From Rhopalosiphum padi (lineage: Eukaryota; Arthropoda; Insecta; Hemiptera; Aphididae): a DNA stretch of 64,000 nt. The position numbers and the translations under genes were made by a program. This document shows positions 24,701 to 38,120 of the stretch, piece by piece. A model generated the notes under the pieces. It saw nothing but the letters and a program-made list of their open reading frames with translations. It did no database searches and had not been told where the DNA came from. The DNA is taken from NCBI RefSeq assembly GCF_020882245.1, contig NC_083597.1, positions 72,828,152 to 72,892,151 on the forward strand, in the 5' to 3' direction. Numbering within the stretch: position 1 is the first letter of the stretch; each line of letters starts with the position of its first letter.

Positions 24701-27666
24701 GCCGCAAACACACTTGTGTACATATTTTTATGTGTAGTGTATTGTGTACCTACATATAATTATCGCCCAAACAAGTACAAATATTTATAATACGCTAGTA
24801 AGAGTATTGATAATATTATACACAAAGTGTGTCAGTTCTACGAGATCGTCCGACAACCGGATCGCATTCGACGCTGTTTCGCCGGTGTCGTCGTTATAAT
24901 AATTATTATAATGTTCACATATTGTTACAATACGCATTATTCTATTCCTATTATCGGGTGGTAAGGATTGCGGTGAGAAACTCGTAAAGAAAATATTTTT
25001 GGAACGCGTTTTAGTTTAAGTCTTTGATAATTCTATAACCACTCGAATATTATACACACACTAATTCATTACGCTTCGCACGCCTTATTTCTTTCCAAAT
25101 AATTCTGCAGACCCGAACGAGGTTTAAACTTATTTAACTTACTTTGTAGGTAACTCACACAGATCGCGTTTTCTTAAGATAATACGGTTAATACCTTAAC
25201 TCAATCGAAAGTATAGCCTATACAAAGTTTAAGGTCCGAAAAAAACATTTTAAATATTGTAATTAAAATAATATCGAATTCAATTGGTTATAATTAGTCT
25301 GTCAAAAATGTACATCTTAATACTTAATTAATCGTGGCGGTATACTCTACAAAATGTTCAAAATGTTTTCATTTTTATTCTCGGAAAAATAAATATTATG
25401 TAAATTTTAATGTTAATTTCTTTAATTTATTACACCCTGAAGTAAAATTGTAATTCATCACTGGAGTTCTTACGATTATTAATAATTATTTTAATTATTT
25501 CAAGTCAAATAAAAGTTTTGTTGATAGTGTCCATTTCAATCATCGTCATATACATATAATAATATATGCTATTTTTTTTTCAATGCTTTTATAACATATT
25601 TAATCTTTTTTGTATCTAAAAAAAAAATAATTAAAATGTATCAGAAAAAATATATTAAAGTCGAGATCAAGAGTCTACTACAAAATAATAAAAGTTGCAT
25701 GGTATTTTCAAAAGGACGAGTGAATCATAATAACAATACGTAGAAACAAAAATAATGGAGAACTCCATTATCAGATTTAAAATGTTGTAGGAATACGTAA
25801 TTATTACAAATTACAATACAATAATAAAAACTAATAACTAATAAGTAATTATCCAATTAAATATTATTATAGTTGCATGATTAAATCCGTATTTTTTGGT
25901 ATTGTACAAATGCCAATTAAAAAAAATTAATTGTTGAAAACAATAAGTACCTATGTATTTATTATTATTATTATTATTAGTATCATAAGCCATCTACTAG
26001 TAAAAATTATGTTAGCTCAATAATTAAATAACAATACATGAAATAATATTACAACATTATAATGGATATCTATACAAAAATAATTAGAACTTGTGTATCT
26101 ATTTATGTGGAAAGATTATTGTTGACGTTTATATTAGGTAGTAGAGGAATTATTATGAAAGCTGGTACTGGGGATAGTTATAAATGTGGAAATATTAAAA
26201 ATAAAATAAAAATAGACAAATGAGAAGTTTAAAGATAAATTCATTTATAACGAAAGAAAGAAAGGAAAATCAGTAGACTAATTATTGAACAGATGTTCTT
26301 ATATGTACGTATTAATTCATCGAATCGCACTGAAGAAGCACGAATAAACTGTGTACAAAATGTTACCATTCCGAGGGCGTCTAATATCAGAACTCTCCGC
26401 AGGCTCAAACATATGAGCGGAAACGTTTTCACTTCATCCGTTTTAAATTATATTATCACACATATAATATACAATAATGTACGGAGTAATATATTATTAC
26501 TATAACTTTCGTTTATTATGGATACATATCTCATATTATATTGTACACAAAATGAGATGAAAAATAATAAAATGTATTTTTCATATTTTTCATTAGCTGT
26601 ATTGAATTAAAAAATATAAAATATTATATCATTTATTTATCCAGTGAACAGCAGTTACAAAAATAAAATATGTATTATGGATTATAAATTTAATATTTTT
26701 TACCGAGTAATGTTATATAAAAATTGAATACATCGTTTATTCGGCACGATCGTATATAATATACGTAATTATTAAATGCAATTTTCGTTAAAAAAAAAAT
26801 AATTTTATTTAAATTTTCAATGTAAACAAACAATTATAAATTATAATAAAGTTTGTTTTTAATTTCAATGAACCATTATTGAATGTGCAGAAAAAATGAT
26901 TATTTTCCAACGACGTAGCGTAATACTTATATACGAGTTCTGTAAATATATACACATAATTCACATTAATTTTTACGGTTATGTTTGGAAATCTAATTTT
27001 CGATGGAAATTAAATTGGTATAATAATAATGGCGTCGAAGTAAATAAAAGGGGAAATTTAAATTGAATAGTTTTAATTTCTGTTCGCGATTCAATATGAT
27101 AAAAAAATTGACCAATACAATATACTGAATATTGCAACAATTATCAGCTACTTGTTATTTTTTTTTATACATTTTTAATTTGTTGTTTTATTAAATGAGA
27201 TTTTGTTTTTGTTTCTCTTGTATTATCTTTCTTAATAAGTTATAATGGTTACAAACGTTACCGCTGCCACGTCGTAACGAAAAGAAATCCACGAAGATAA
27301 TAATATTTTGTCGACGTTCAATTGTTTTGTTTTCGTTAAATTAGCATAACAAATATGAAAAAAACATTTTGTTAGTTTTATAAATGAGTTTTAAATGGTT
27401 TATATCATAATAGCAAGCAATCTTGTATATTATATATATATAAAAGTTTGCAATTTTTCTTGTTAAAACCATAAAATTACACATTTAAAACAAATTTACA
27501 AACTCACACAGTATCGTGTTTTGAAATTTAATTACTTAGATTATATATAAACTTATAGAGTAATATATAATAAACAATACCGAATACATACCTAAATAAT
27601 TTAACAGAAATATGTACCTACTACATTTATATATATTTATATATATATATATATATATTAAACTTA
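21768..27666. other. Intron 3, A+T-rich, with a few exon-like patches
   Basis: At 22375-22692 (minus) a 105-codon frame includes RPSRGFWSGKEIIVSPAN, and the + strand is open too over part of it. At 24830-24960 a + frame (SVLRDRPTTGSHSTLFRR onward) runs into the strong donor GTG/GTAAGG at 24959 without a good acceptor. At 26241-26505 both strands are open. An (ATT)n array lies at 25958-25979. None of these is a supported gene. Confidence 0.45.
25958..25979. repeat. (ATT)n microsatellite
   Basis: About seven ATT units. Confidence 0.9.
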
Positions 27667-27679
27667 ACTACGCCAGTGA
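27667..27679 (-). mobile_element. Transposon terminus-like motif (right of an inverted pair)
   Basis: ACTACGCCAGTGA is the exact reverse complement of 21755-21767 and looks like the right end of a CACTGGCGTAGT-type DNA element. A (TA)n run at 27640-27658 lies just outside. Confidence 0.35.
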
Positions 27680-30600
27680 TGTCGCATCTTTAAACTACGC
27701 GTAGTTGTGTGTATGAATAATTAAACAAATATATAAATAAATTGTGTTGACGAAGCATTTTACATACTTCCATCGTAAATAATAATTTATCATTTAATTA
27801 AAATCGACGTTTTTAATCTCTTGATTTGTACACAAATATATCAAAACTCTGTTAATAGCACGATATTTACTAACGCAAACTTCCATTTTCCGAACATCAA
27901 TTGCGTTGCATCGTGATATAGGTCGTGATTCGGGGAATATTATTATGTAAACAAATCATAAACACCGTATAATGTTAACTATAGATAATAATATGATTTA
28001 CTCTGTAAGGTCGATATCGGCGGCGGTGGACTGTATAAGTTGGTGAGGATCGATAAGCCACGCATTTACAGAAACGTGATACCTCAACCATTAAAATGTT
28101 TGTAATGATAAATTTCAATTAAATCTGATGACATGTAATATTAATTCATATCATAATAACATATAATATAATAGGTATATAAATATTATATATTTATATG
28201 TCTATGACATGAGCTTTCGTTTTTCGTAATTTAGTGGCACCGAAATATAAAATTGAGATAGGGCTGAGTGGGCTGACACATGAGATGAAATATGTCACTG
28301 CCGCGATAGGTGAAAATTCGAAACGATTTATGAGATGGAGGAGTGCTGAGATTTAATGTATATTTATATCGTCTGCTTATGATGATGATGACTGGTGTAA
28401 AACCCTTAAAATCGTTAAAATGTGTTAACGTATAGAAGTTATTTTTTAAAAAATATTGAGAAGTAAGAGTTTTTTAGAACATATTTTATATTTTATGAAA
28501 TCGCGTTTATGCATAATATTATTAAAGTAGTTTTTGCAATTGTTACACGATGTAATACACATATGATTATATATTGGACTCGGTTTCGAAAATGTAATTA
28601 AACCATATAGATAGGTGGAGCGCTATTTGATCCACTCGAGCTCTTTTCTACAACAGGCCCTAAGACATAATATATATATATAGCATACAATATTATTGTT
28701 TTTATTCGAATTTATACGAACAGCGAAACAGTTGAGACAATTGTTGATTAATCACTCGGACATTTATGCACTTTGAAATTACGAGGTTCGGGGAAAATGT
28801 TCAACAGGGTTTATCGTCACTGATATTGGTATACATGTATACAAAAACATTACACTGACGTTCGATCGAGTTTTTAAATTCATTGCACCATTCGTAAGTG
28901 CATTGACATTGCACACCGTTCTCTTGTTATTAACATACATATATAATCATAATGTAGGTAAATTAATAGTTAAACGTGCGCCGTCCATTATAGGTTATAC
29001 GCGTTATTTGGTACACATTTTAGGCTAAATAACTTACAGCTGAAAAAAAAACGGTTTTCATTTTAAAAACAATTATTTGTATATGGACAGGACACTGCTT
29101 AAGTATTACAAAAAAATCTCAAACATTTGAAAATATGGATTTTTAAGTATACTCGTGAATTTAGAAAATCTGATTTTAAATAACTGCGTTATTTAAGAAA
29201 AGAGAAGCAATCATGATTTGTGAATAAAACTAAGTTATAAGACTTTGTTATATAAAAAAAAATCCCATTCAATCTAAAAAGTCAATACAGTATACAGGGC
29301 ACCTATTATAATTTTAAATTATGTCCATTTTAGTTGGATACATTTTTTTGACGGCTTGATAATTGTACACAATGCATGACATGTGTACGTGTCAAATAAA
29401 AGTATTATTATTGAAATTATTATATAATTTAAAATATTTCATTAAGAGATTGTGTAAAGGTACGTTTAAAGAAATAAAAAATTACTTGTCAAAATACGTT
29501 TCATTTTTTATTTATAGGTATTACGTAGTATATAATGGAATTATAATAGGTACATGGCAGGAGCTGTAGAACAATCGTTATATTTTCGTTCTCTTAAAAG
29601 GATAACATAGGTAATAATTTAAATTTGATCCGTAGGCGCTTCGTCGGACACATTAATTCGTTAGCATAATTGAATTGAAAACGTTTCAAGACTATATAAT
29701 ATTAAATTTAGTTTCAATTTTTATTTTTCAAACACAACTGTAGTTATAACCACGAAACGTAATTATATTAGTTATAAGTAAACCATAAATAGAAATATGT
29801 CGTAGCGAATAAAAACATATTTTCTTATTAGGTATGACTTGATGAAATACGAAATAACACATTTATGGGCGGACTACAAATTATAATTGACGCGTTTATA
29901 TGAATACCATAGTTAAGAAATACTTCATACACAAAATCTCGGTGTATCGACCAACCCCTACTTTCTATTGCAATATAAGAATAATTTAAAAGTACGTAAT
30001 ATGAATATCTTAAACGCGTGTAAAGATAAATAAATTCTTCTCTAAATATATTTTACTACACACGGGGTCGCATAAAGCGTGTCTATTAAAAAACAAGTGT
30101 ACGGTTTTTGGTAGTCATATCTCATAATAGGACTATTACTATAATGAAACGTAAGACACTTTTAATTACTCATTATTTGTTTAAGTATCATTTTTGAAAT
30201 ATAGTTTTGCTTTTGAGACCACTTCTTTTTTTAGATTTTTTAATGATTAATGTTCAAATGCTATCAGTTTTAAATAGCAAACAATTATTTCAATTACTTA
30301 TATAAATACATTTTATCCTAGAAATTGATTTACAATAAATACTGATTGTATTTTTATAAGACGAATGTGTTAATTTTGTTATATTATTATTAATGATGAT
30401 GGACAGACTAAGTTAAAACAATATCAAATTTTTTTGAATTGCTAAAAAATTTAAATAAATTTAGTGTATTTAAATACTTTTCAATGTTAATCATAATATT
30501 ATAGATATCTCAAATAATATTTTCAATAAAAAAAAATTGAAATCATAAATTTCGTATCACGGTCCACGGATAACTCATTTTACCATGTATAGTTCTTTTA

Positions 30601-32490
30601 TCATTCGTTTCTAGACAGGATAGCATAAACATAATACTATTCAAAAATAACTTATTAAAATATTAAAATATTATAATATCATTGATACCAAATTAAAAAA
30701 AAAACCAGATTAATACAAGTCACTTTTTGATTTGAAATGTATTATAAATATTTATCCGTGTGTAGTAGGTATGTATATTGTATTTTAAATCGTTATTGAA
30801 ATATAATATTATTTCTCGAAAAAAAATTGACATGTGTACCTGTTGTTTTAACTCGTGTATGTTACTACCTATATGTTATTTGATGTAATTTGTGCGATAT
30901 CTGACATTTTAAAACCGATTTTGATTACAAATTTAATATACAAAAGTATGGAATCGAGTTTTGAAATACCCAGCGCTACATGTCGGAATACTTTTGACAC
31001 AAAGTTCGTGATGCGGTTGTGATATACTTCGTGCTAGATAGCGCTGGCGATTTCAAACTTGGGCGTCTATATATAAATTACGATATTATTATGGTCGTTG
31101 TAGGTTCGTAGATGGCGCAATATGAATAGAAAACGATAATAATTTGTGGTTTATTATTTTCGTTGTCATAGATAGTCGTGATTGACATCTGTAGACAACT
31201 CTAAATAAACTATTTAAAACAGTTAACTAATCTGTGTACAATGATATACAAAAGGAATTGGTGTTGGTACACAATTACAATTACATTAGATTTTGTCACT
31301 TTACATGCATCTTAGCTTAGCGTACATATAATATCTGGTGCATCAAAATAATTTTTTCTATAACAATGATGGTTTATAAGAACAATAATAAATTATAGTT
31401 TTAATTATTTAATAACATAATATGGTACACGAGAGCGAAAAAAGAACTGAGAGGTTTTTTTATAATTTTGGTCACATAAAACCCGTATACCAAGCTCCGA
31501 TTCGAAATCGGAACAACATTTTGTCATACGGTGGCGTTGAATTTATTTTATCGTAGAGAACATGGGTGGGTAGATTGTCGAGAAGATTTAAGAATATAAA
31601 ATACGTAAAAAACGTATTTTTGTATCACATCGCGTGGGACGCAGTCTAGTCCGGCAATTTATAGAGAAAATATGTATCGTCTCTCTCGGACCGTATACAC
31701 ATTTATAATATAATATTATAAACGTAATGTGTATAGTATATTATATACTATACGAGTTGTGCGCGATTTGGATAATATTTGCCACGCCGTCGTCAATCAC
31801 GACGTGTCGCCTCGGCGCGTCCGCACTTATATCCGCGCGTCGTTATGTACCCCGTCGGGGAGGGCGGGACGTGTGTGAAAATATTGTATATTTTATTATT
31901 ATACGAGAATGCGTAGTACAGTATACTATAGTTAAGTGCCCGAACCGAGTCTGCAGTTATATCGGATAGGAATTGAACTGCTTTGTACTTATATATTATA
32001 CATAAATACGTCGTCATCCTTATTATTATACCATTTTTTGCATTAAAGGTATTTTTACGATTTTCAGATTGGAAAAATAAATAAATAAACGTTAGTGTAA
32101 TGGTTTTTTTTTCAGTTAAAAAAAAAAAACTTGAGCATATACAACGTAACATTATCAGGGTTCTGAATTTAATGCACTAAAATATTGTCATGAAATATAG
32201 GTAAATAGGTAGGTAGGTACACAAATTTGTCAATTTAAGCACTAAACATTTCAAATTTTCTAAAATTATATAAAATAAATTCACAATCTTGTTTATGGGT
32301 TGTTAATTAAATTCTAATAAATAATACATTAAACATATTTATTGAAACAAATATAACGCTTTAACATCTTGTAAAATGAACCAATGCCAAAACAATATTA
32401 TTCTTACAATTATTTTATAAATAACTACAAAAATGACTGTTAATTCAAATTCAAATAATTAATCTTTATGTTAATCCAGTTATATTAGCT
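27680..32490. other. Intron 3, A+T-rich
   Basis: No supported exon. A GC-richer patch at 31.78-31.88 kb has frames open on both strands and no splice context. Short hairpins and A/T runs are frequent. Confidence 0.55.
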
Positions 32491-34836
32491 AAAATACCTA
32501 CTATTATGAAATATAAAATTTTACCAATTAACCCAACATTATTACAAACAGTGGCAGTTGCCACTTTTTCTTTATCTATGCAATAAATAACTAATAATCT
32601 TCATAAAAAAAATATGTATATATAAACATAAAAAAAACAACTAAGTATATATGCTTATATTTATTTACTTAATTTAATTTATTTAACCAAAAAATAATAC
32701 AAAATCTATTGAAAACAACTTGTAACAGTTGTAACAACTATTATATTATATATTGTAATAAATAAAATTTAAATAGTTCATATAGGTTGGCTTAAAATAT
32801 GTTTCATTTACTAAACGAAAATACCGATCATGAGTTAGATCCACGCTAAGACCGCTTATCCGTTATTGTGTTAGAGCGTATATTATAAAAACACGTGATA
32901 ACAACATGGTAATATTATTAAACAAACAATTTACAATATACCCAATAGCTAATTATAAATATATTTAATATATATATAGTAAACTGCGTTTACTAGATTT
33001 TCCGATTTTCGATTATGTTTACCAATGCAAAACGTACTTATTTTTATTATACTGTACATCCACAGTTATTTATATTCGACGGAAAAAATTTAAAAGACCT
33101 AATGTTTTTAATAAAACCTATGCACACATAATAATACATTGGCCGTAAATATCATAACATTCATAACATATAAAGAAAGCTACCTAAATTTATATTGAGT
33201 ATAGGTACTTTAAGTACTTAAGTACTCACTTATAGTAATACATTAATACGTTATTTTTATGTGGTGTAGTGATTAGTTTCTGTTCGTGTGTCTATGATAC
33301 ACTTTATAGTACCACAAGAGTAATTATATATTTTTAGTTAAAACTTTATATAAAAATTATAATATAATGTAATGTACACGTATACAAAATATAATATTTT
33401 CATTCGGTGTCTTGACAATAAACGCATCATACTGATTTCTGATTTTGTAAACGCCCTACCCCGCTAGCGTGTATATTGTGTATCGTAAAATCTATATTAT
33501 TATTATTGTTTATGGTGTAATTCGGTCAGCCATGGGGGGGGAGCGACTAACTTTGATATTAGATATACTTATATTCGTTATAGATAGGTTTTCCATAGTT
33601 TGAGGTTTGAAAATTATTGCAAGACATTTAAATATGATTTAGCGGCCAATGATTGGTCCATTATATTTTATCGAAATATATTATATTTATATAATTTTTC
33701 AATTAATACATTTTGAGTAGAATATATTTTAATTCATTGTTTATTCTTTAATATATTATTAAATATATTATTATAATATATTATTATTTTATTTAATAAA
33801 TAACTGCTAGTCAAACTAGTAAAAAACATAGAAGGTTTTAAAAAACATTACAATTATTATTGTTATTGCTTTTAAGTATAACATTCCTATCATATTTTTT
33901 TATATTTTTAAATAGATTTATTTGTTTTCACATTAAAGCATTAAACATTTGAATAATTATTAAAATATATTTATTTTTATGATATATAATATGAAAATAT
34001 TATAATATATAACATTTGAGACACTCCTAATATATTAGGAATTTTCAAACAATAATTATTATTAAATGTTCGATAACGACTAGCTTCACTTATCGCATGT
34101 CCCGACCAATAATTAATTGGTTTTATTTTATATTTTTAATATTCTTTACAAAATATAACATGCGATGTAATATTAAAAATATAACTGGTACTAACTTTTT
34201 TTTTAATGATAGTAATAACTATAATTATAACTATAAACTGTAAGCGATTTAACAAACGCATATAATACTGCGCATACGAGTTAGTTGGCTGTAAGGACTG
34301 AAAGTATTATAATGTAATAGCGTAATATTTAACACAACACGCACATTTGGTTGGAATAGTTTCATTGTTAATACAAATATACAATTATAATTGATCTGTA
34401 CAGATAATATAGATATGTTTGTAGGTACAGGATATTTCGTTGCCCCTGTCGTCGACAACTTTTTTTTTCTATTTAATATTTTTGGATTACAATTTGAAAA
34501 AATCTATTTAATTAGTGAGGCAAACCATTTAAAATTTAAAATAAATTTTTAATTTACCTGAACTAAGAACACAGAGATTAAAAAGATACTATTTAAAGTA
34601 TATTTGTTATAATAGTTGTTACAACTGTACAAGTTGTTTTCAATAGATTTTGTATTATTTCTTGGTTAAATAAATAAATAAAATAAATAAATATAAGCAT
34701 ATATTATACCTAATTGTTTTTTTTTTATGACGATTATTAGTTACTTATAGCATAGATAAAAAAAAGGCAACTGCCACTGTTTGTAGTAATTGAGTTAATT
34801 GGCAATTTTTTTTATTTTATAATAGTAGGTATTTTT
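32491..34836. mobile_element. 2.35-kb structure with about 250-bp inverted arms
   Basis: The segment 32491-32745 reappears in reverse orientation at 34607-34836 with small indels and substitutions; I judge it well over 80% alike by eye. Shared stretches include ACAAACAGTGGCAGTTGCC, ATATGCTTATATTTATTTA and AATCTATTGAAAACAACTTG. The left arm carries the perfect inverted repeat AGTGGCA-GT-TGCCACT. The 1.86-kb interior is A+T-rich and has no transposase frame. It may be one foldback element or two independent insertions of the same short element in opposite orientation; the absence of obvious flanking duplications leaves this open. Confidence 0.75.
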
Positions 34837-36600
34837 TCACTTTTCTTATAATAATACAATTAGAATAATTAGATAATCTTAAAACTTGGTTGCGATTTAT
34901 AGTAGTAATTGATTTATGTAAATATTTTAATATGCCTACTTTGAACAATTAAGGTTAAACTATTATGATTTTGATACATTTTTCAAATAAGTATAATATA
35001 GAGTTATGTAAGTTATAAAGTTATATAATAGTGTTGGTCTATAAATTCTTTTTTGTTAATTTCTGGATTAGTTTACAGCGTTAATATTGTTATAAAGGAA
35101 CTTTTGAAGTATTATATTTTATTAGGTGATATGATCTATACTAAAAACTACAAAGTAAGATACTAGTTATTTGTTATTTTGGTAAATTAACGTAACTGTC
35201 GTATACCTAGTAATTTTTATTTATGAATATTTGAACTTAAATTTTATTCAACAATAAAATTACAATTTTTATACTATAATTAAACGTTCAAAAATATATT
35301 TATCTCATTGGTACTAAATATTTTTACAAAATCGATAGTGCTAAATTGCGAAATTGAAAAGAAATTATATAACATTATGATAATATTGATAGGTGTGTTC
35401 GTAATGATTCATTTGATACGATTTTCAATTGACGAGTTGGAAGAAAATATTTCAAATACTATTGTCTACTATAATATAATATTATGATTGAATGATATTT
35501 TTAAATAAAAATTAAGGTTAAATGGGTAACTAATACATTTTACATTTATATACATCTAATAATTTAAAATTATATCTTAAAATAACGTAATATTTTTAAT
35601 GTTTGTGCAGCGAATTATAAGACAATTCAAGGGACGTGATTCAAAAACTGATTTCCTCATTAAAAGCTTATATAGTGTTTAAATGTAATCGACGCTTTCT
35701 AAAATATTTGAGAGATTTTTAATGATACAATAATGTAATTTGTCTTGAATCACTTTGAATATAACTATTTCCGGTTCGTGTTTTTGTGAGAGGGATAGGT
35801 TTTTTTTTGTACTTGTCACGCCTGTTTAATGAAGAAGTTTTCGAAGCAATATGAATAATAATGTCAAATTAAAATTTTAATTAAATCTGAACATAATAAT
35901 AATACGATCGTTGTCCCGAATAGGACGGGGAAAAAAATAATAGTATCACTAAATATGGTCTTATTGTTTTGATTTTTAATTTATACCAAATGGAATTTAA
36001 ATATCAACGTTTGAAAGTGATCACTGATACGAATAATAATAATAATATTTGTATAGTTTTATGTGACTTTTTATATTTTGTTAACTCAATTTGATGTTTT
36101 TGTTTTCGTGGGTATTATAGGTATTATAATAATATATTTTGTATAATCTATATGACTATATATTTAATATTATAATGCGTGTAAAGCGAATATTTTACCA
36201 GAATAAAACAATCGTGTATAATATATTATATTTAAGAATTTTTTTCTCTGTTTGCTTTCACTTAGTTTTACTTCGAAGTAGTAATAATACTACTAAAGTC
36301 CATAGAAAAGAGAAGCTTTATAATCAAGAGTATTATTAATATATTTTTTTAATTTTTGCATATTGTTTTTTATAAGTTTTTTTTTTAAAAAATGAATAGT
36401 TAGTATGAAAAAAAGCTATTTAGTTACAATTGTGATGTTGAATTTTATAGAAAGGTACCTATAAATTTGTTATAAATTTGTAATAAATGGTTATATAATT
36501 TAATTATAAATTAGGTAATTCAACATAAAATATTTGTAAAAAAAAAAAAAAAAAAAACAAAAATATTACGCTACCTCTACGTAATTATTTTATTGATCTC
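34837..36600. other. Intron 3, A+T-rich
   Basis: No supported exon. A poly-A run of about 20 bases lies at 36538-36557. Confidence 0.6.
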
Positions 36601-37358
36601 TTCGTAATGTTTGCAGACTGGGTCTTTTTTCTTAAATCCACTACTGCCAGAATATCCATCGACATGCTTTTGTGTAATAATATAGCGACTTTAATAAAAA
36701 AAAAATCGTTGCTGACGACGCGTTTGCACCACATACTGCGGGAATTACGTCTTGCACTCGATAGACATATATATGGCAAATGTACAGGGTAACATACCAT
36801 GTCATTTCGTTTTCGTGCGTTGTAGTCTAACGATAAAACTGTAAAACATGGTGTGTCATCCTGTACAATTTATATAAAATGTATTATATTTGTTCATCGT
36901 ACGAGTGAGCACGATAATTGTATTCAACCCTTAACCGGCGCACGCACCGATAGAGATCCGGTCAGATCTGTCTCTCTGTCTCTCTCTCCTTCTTTATCCG
37001 TGTTTGGATCGGTGGATATAGTACATAGTATATATATACTTTGTGCCGTATGATTTGTAGTATTATTGTGTAGTACTATTTTCTGAGCAAGTCTACGGAC
37101 CAGATGAGGCATTATATTATTATATCGGCGACGACGCAATCACAGCACTGCAGTTTCATTGGAGCGTTATAATATACGACACACGCGTTTCCGAGCCGTG
37201 AATTATTATAAAATCATTGTTATAAAATAATTGTGAACGGGTTGTGCGTTTTTCTTGTCAAGTTCACCCGTTTTGAATGTATCACCGTTAATGTTGTTTC
37301 TTATTTTTTCGTAATTACGTTACGTTGTTATCGTCATCGAGACTCCAAAATATTGCAG
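36601..37358. other. Less A+T-rich approach to gene A exon 4
   Basis: Composition rises before the exon. At 36619-36789 a + frame (after TTTGCAG; residues TTRLHHILRELRLALDRH) reaches a donor-like GG/GTAACA, but its exit phase does not fit exon 4 and the minus strand is open as well. A CT-rich tract (TCTCTCTGTCTCTCTCTCC) lies at 36969-36990. No firm call. Confidence 0.35.
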
Positions 37359-37520
37359 CAAGAAAAGCGAGAATTATCTTCACATAATTATTGCGGCCGT
37401 TTCGTTCGTCTGCTCGGTGTTGAAAAAACGGATTTACCGGTTATCGATTCGCTGTTGGGTCTTTCTGAAGTTCGAAACCAGGATATCGTCGTGCAATTAC
37501 GTTACGATCTGCGAGAAATG
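37359..37520 (+). CDS. Gene A, exon 4 (best internal exon of the window)
   Basis: The acceptor ATATTGCAG ends at 37358 and the donor ATG/GTAATG starts at 37521, bounding 162 bases, exactly 54 codons, phase 0 on both sides. The frame contains no ATG before its last codon, so it is an internal exon and not a start. The peptide reads QEKRELSSHNYCGRFVRL, then LGVEKTDLPVIDSLLGL, SEVRNQDIVVQLRYDLREM. The opposite strand is closed by stops. Composition is rich in charged residues and Leu/Val, unlike the flanking noise. In the chain with exons 2 and 3, the segment QEKRELSSHNYC would complete a beta-grasp domain (final strand and connecting loop), followed by a helical tail. No family is recognised with confidence. 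Confidence 0.62.
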
Positions 37521-38096
37521 GTAATGTTTTTTTTTTGTAGTCCTTAACAAGAATAATAACGTTTGGCGACCGGTTAGACTAAACACAGTGTAGACCAACA
37601 TAGTCCGATCGAAAAGTATTGCGCCATCATTTAGTATGATGTATAAAATAAAATTATATGGTCTTTGCGTTATATTTCCGTCCATTGACTACTCTTTCGC
37701 ATCTGTCCATAATGGACCAACCATCACGAGGGTTGTTCGTGGAGAGGAAACATAAGTGATAATTAATCGTTTTCGATAATCGATATTTGCGCATACATGG
37801 AAAAATATAAAGAGGAAACGACTGGAAATTAAAAGGTTCAGATTGTTTTTTTTTAACGAACACGACTCAGCGCTTATTAACATGTTTATAGTCCTATAAA
37901 AAAGTGTATATATTTTAAAATAATTAAAATTTATTTTTTTCACACTATATTTAAACCCCTTCTTTATTCATTGAGGTATAAAATAATAATATTTACGATA
38001 GAAAAAAAAATGTGTATACACTTATATTTTTCGCTTTATTTAAACGTGACGTCGATGGTTTAAAGTTAAAAAAATTAATTTATGATTATCTTTCAG

Positions 38097-38120
38097 TTGA
38101 AATTATACAAGAAAGTTTGA
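38097..38120 (+). CDS. Gene A, possible terminal exon
   Basis: A good acceptor (GATTATCTTTCAG) ends at 38096, 576 bases after the exon 4 donor. In phase 0 it adds LKLYKKV and a TGA stop, giving QLRYDLREM-LKLYKKV across the junction and a total product of 168 residues for the five-exon model. An AATAAA lies at about 38665. In the next phase the same acceptor gives EIIQESLITFHLN and a stop, but that does not fit exon 4. If exon 4 instead joins a later exon (for example the one at 60578), this is a cryptic site. Confidence 0.28.
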   Translation: MKLYKKV

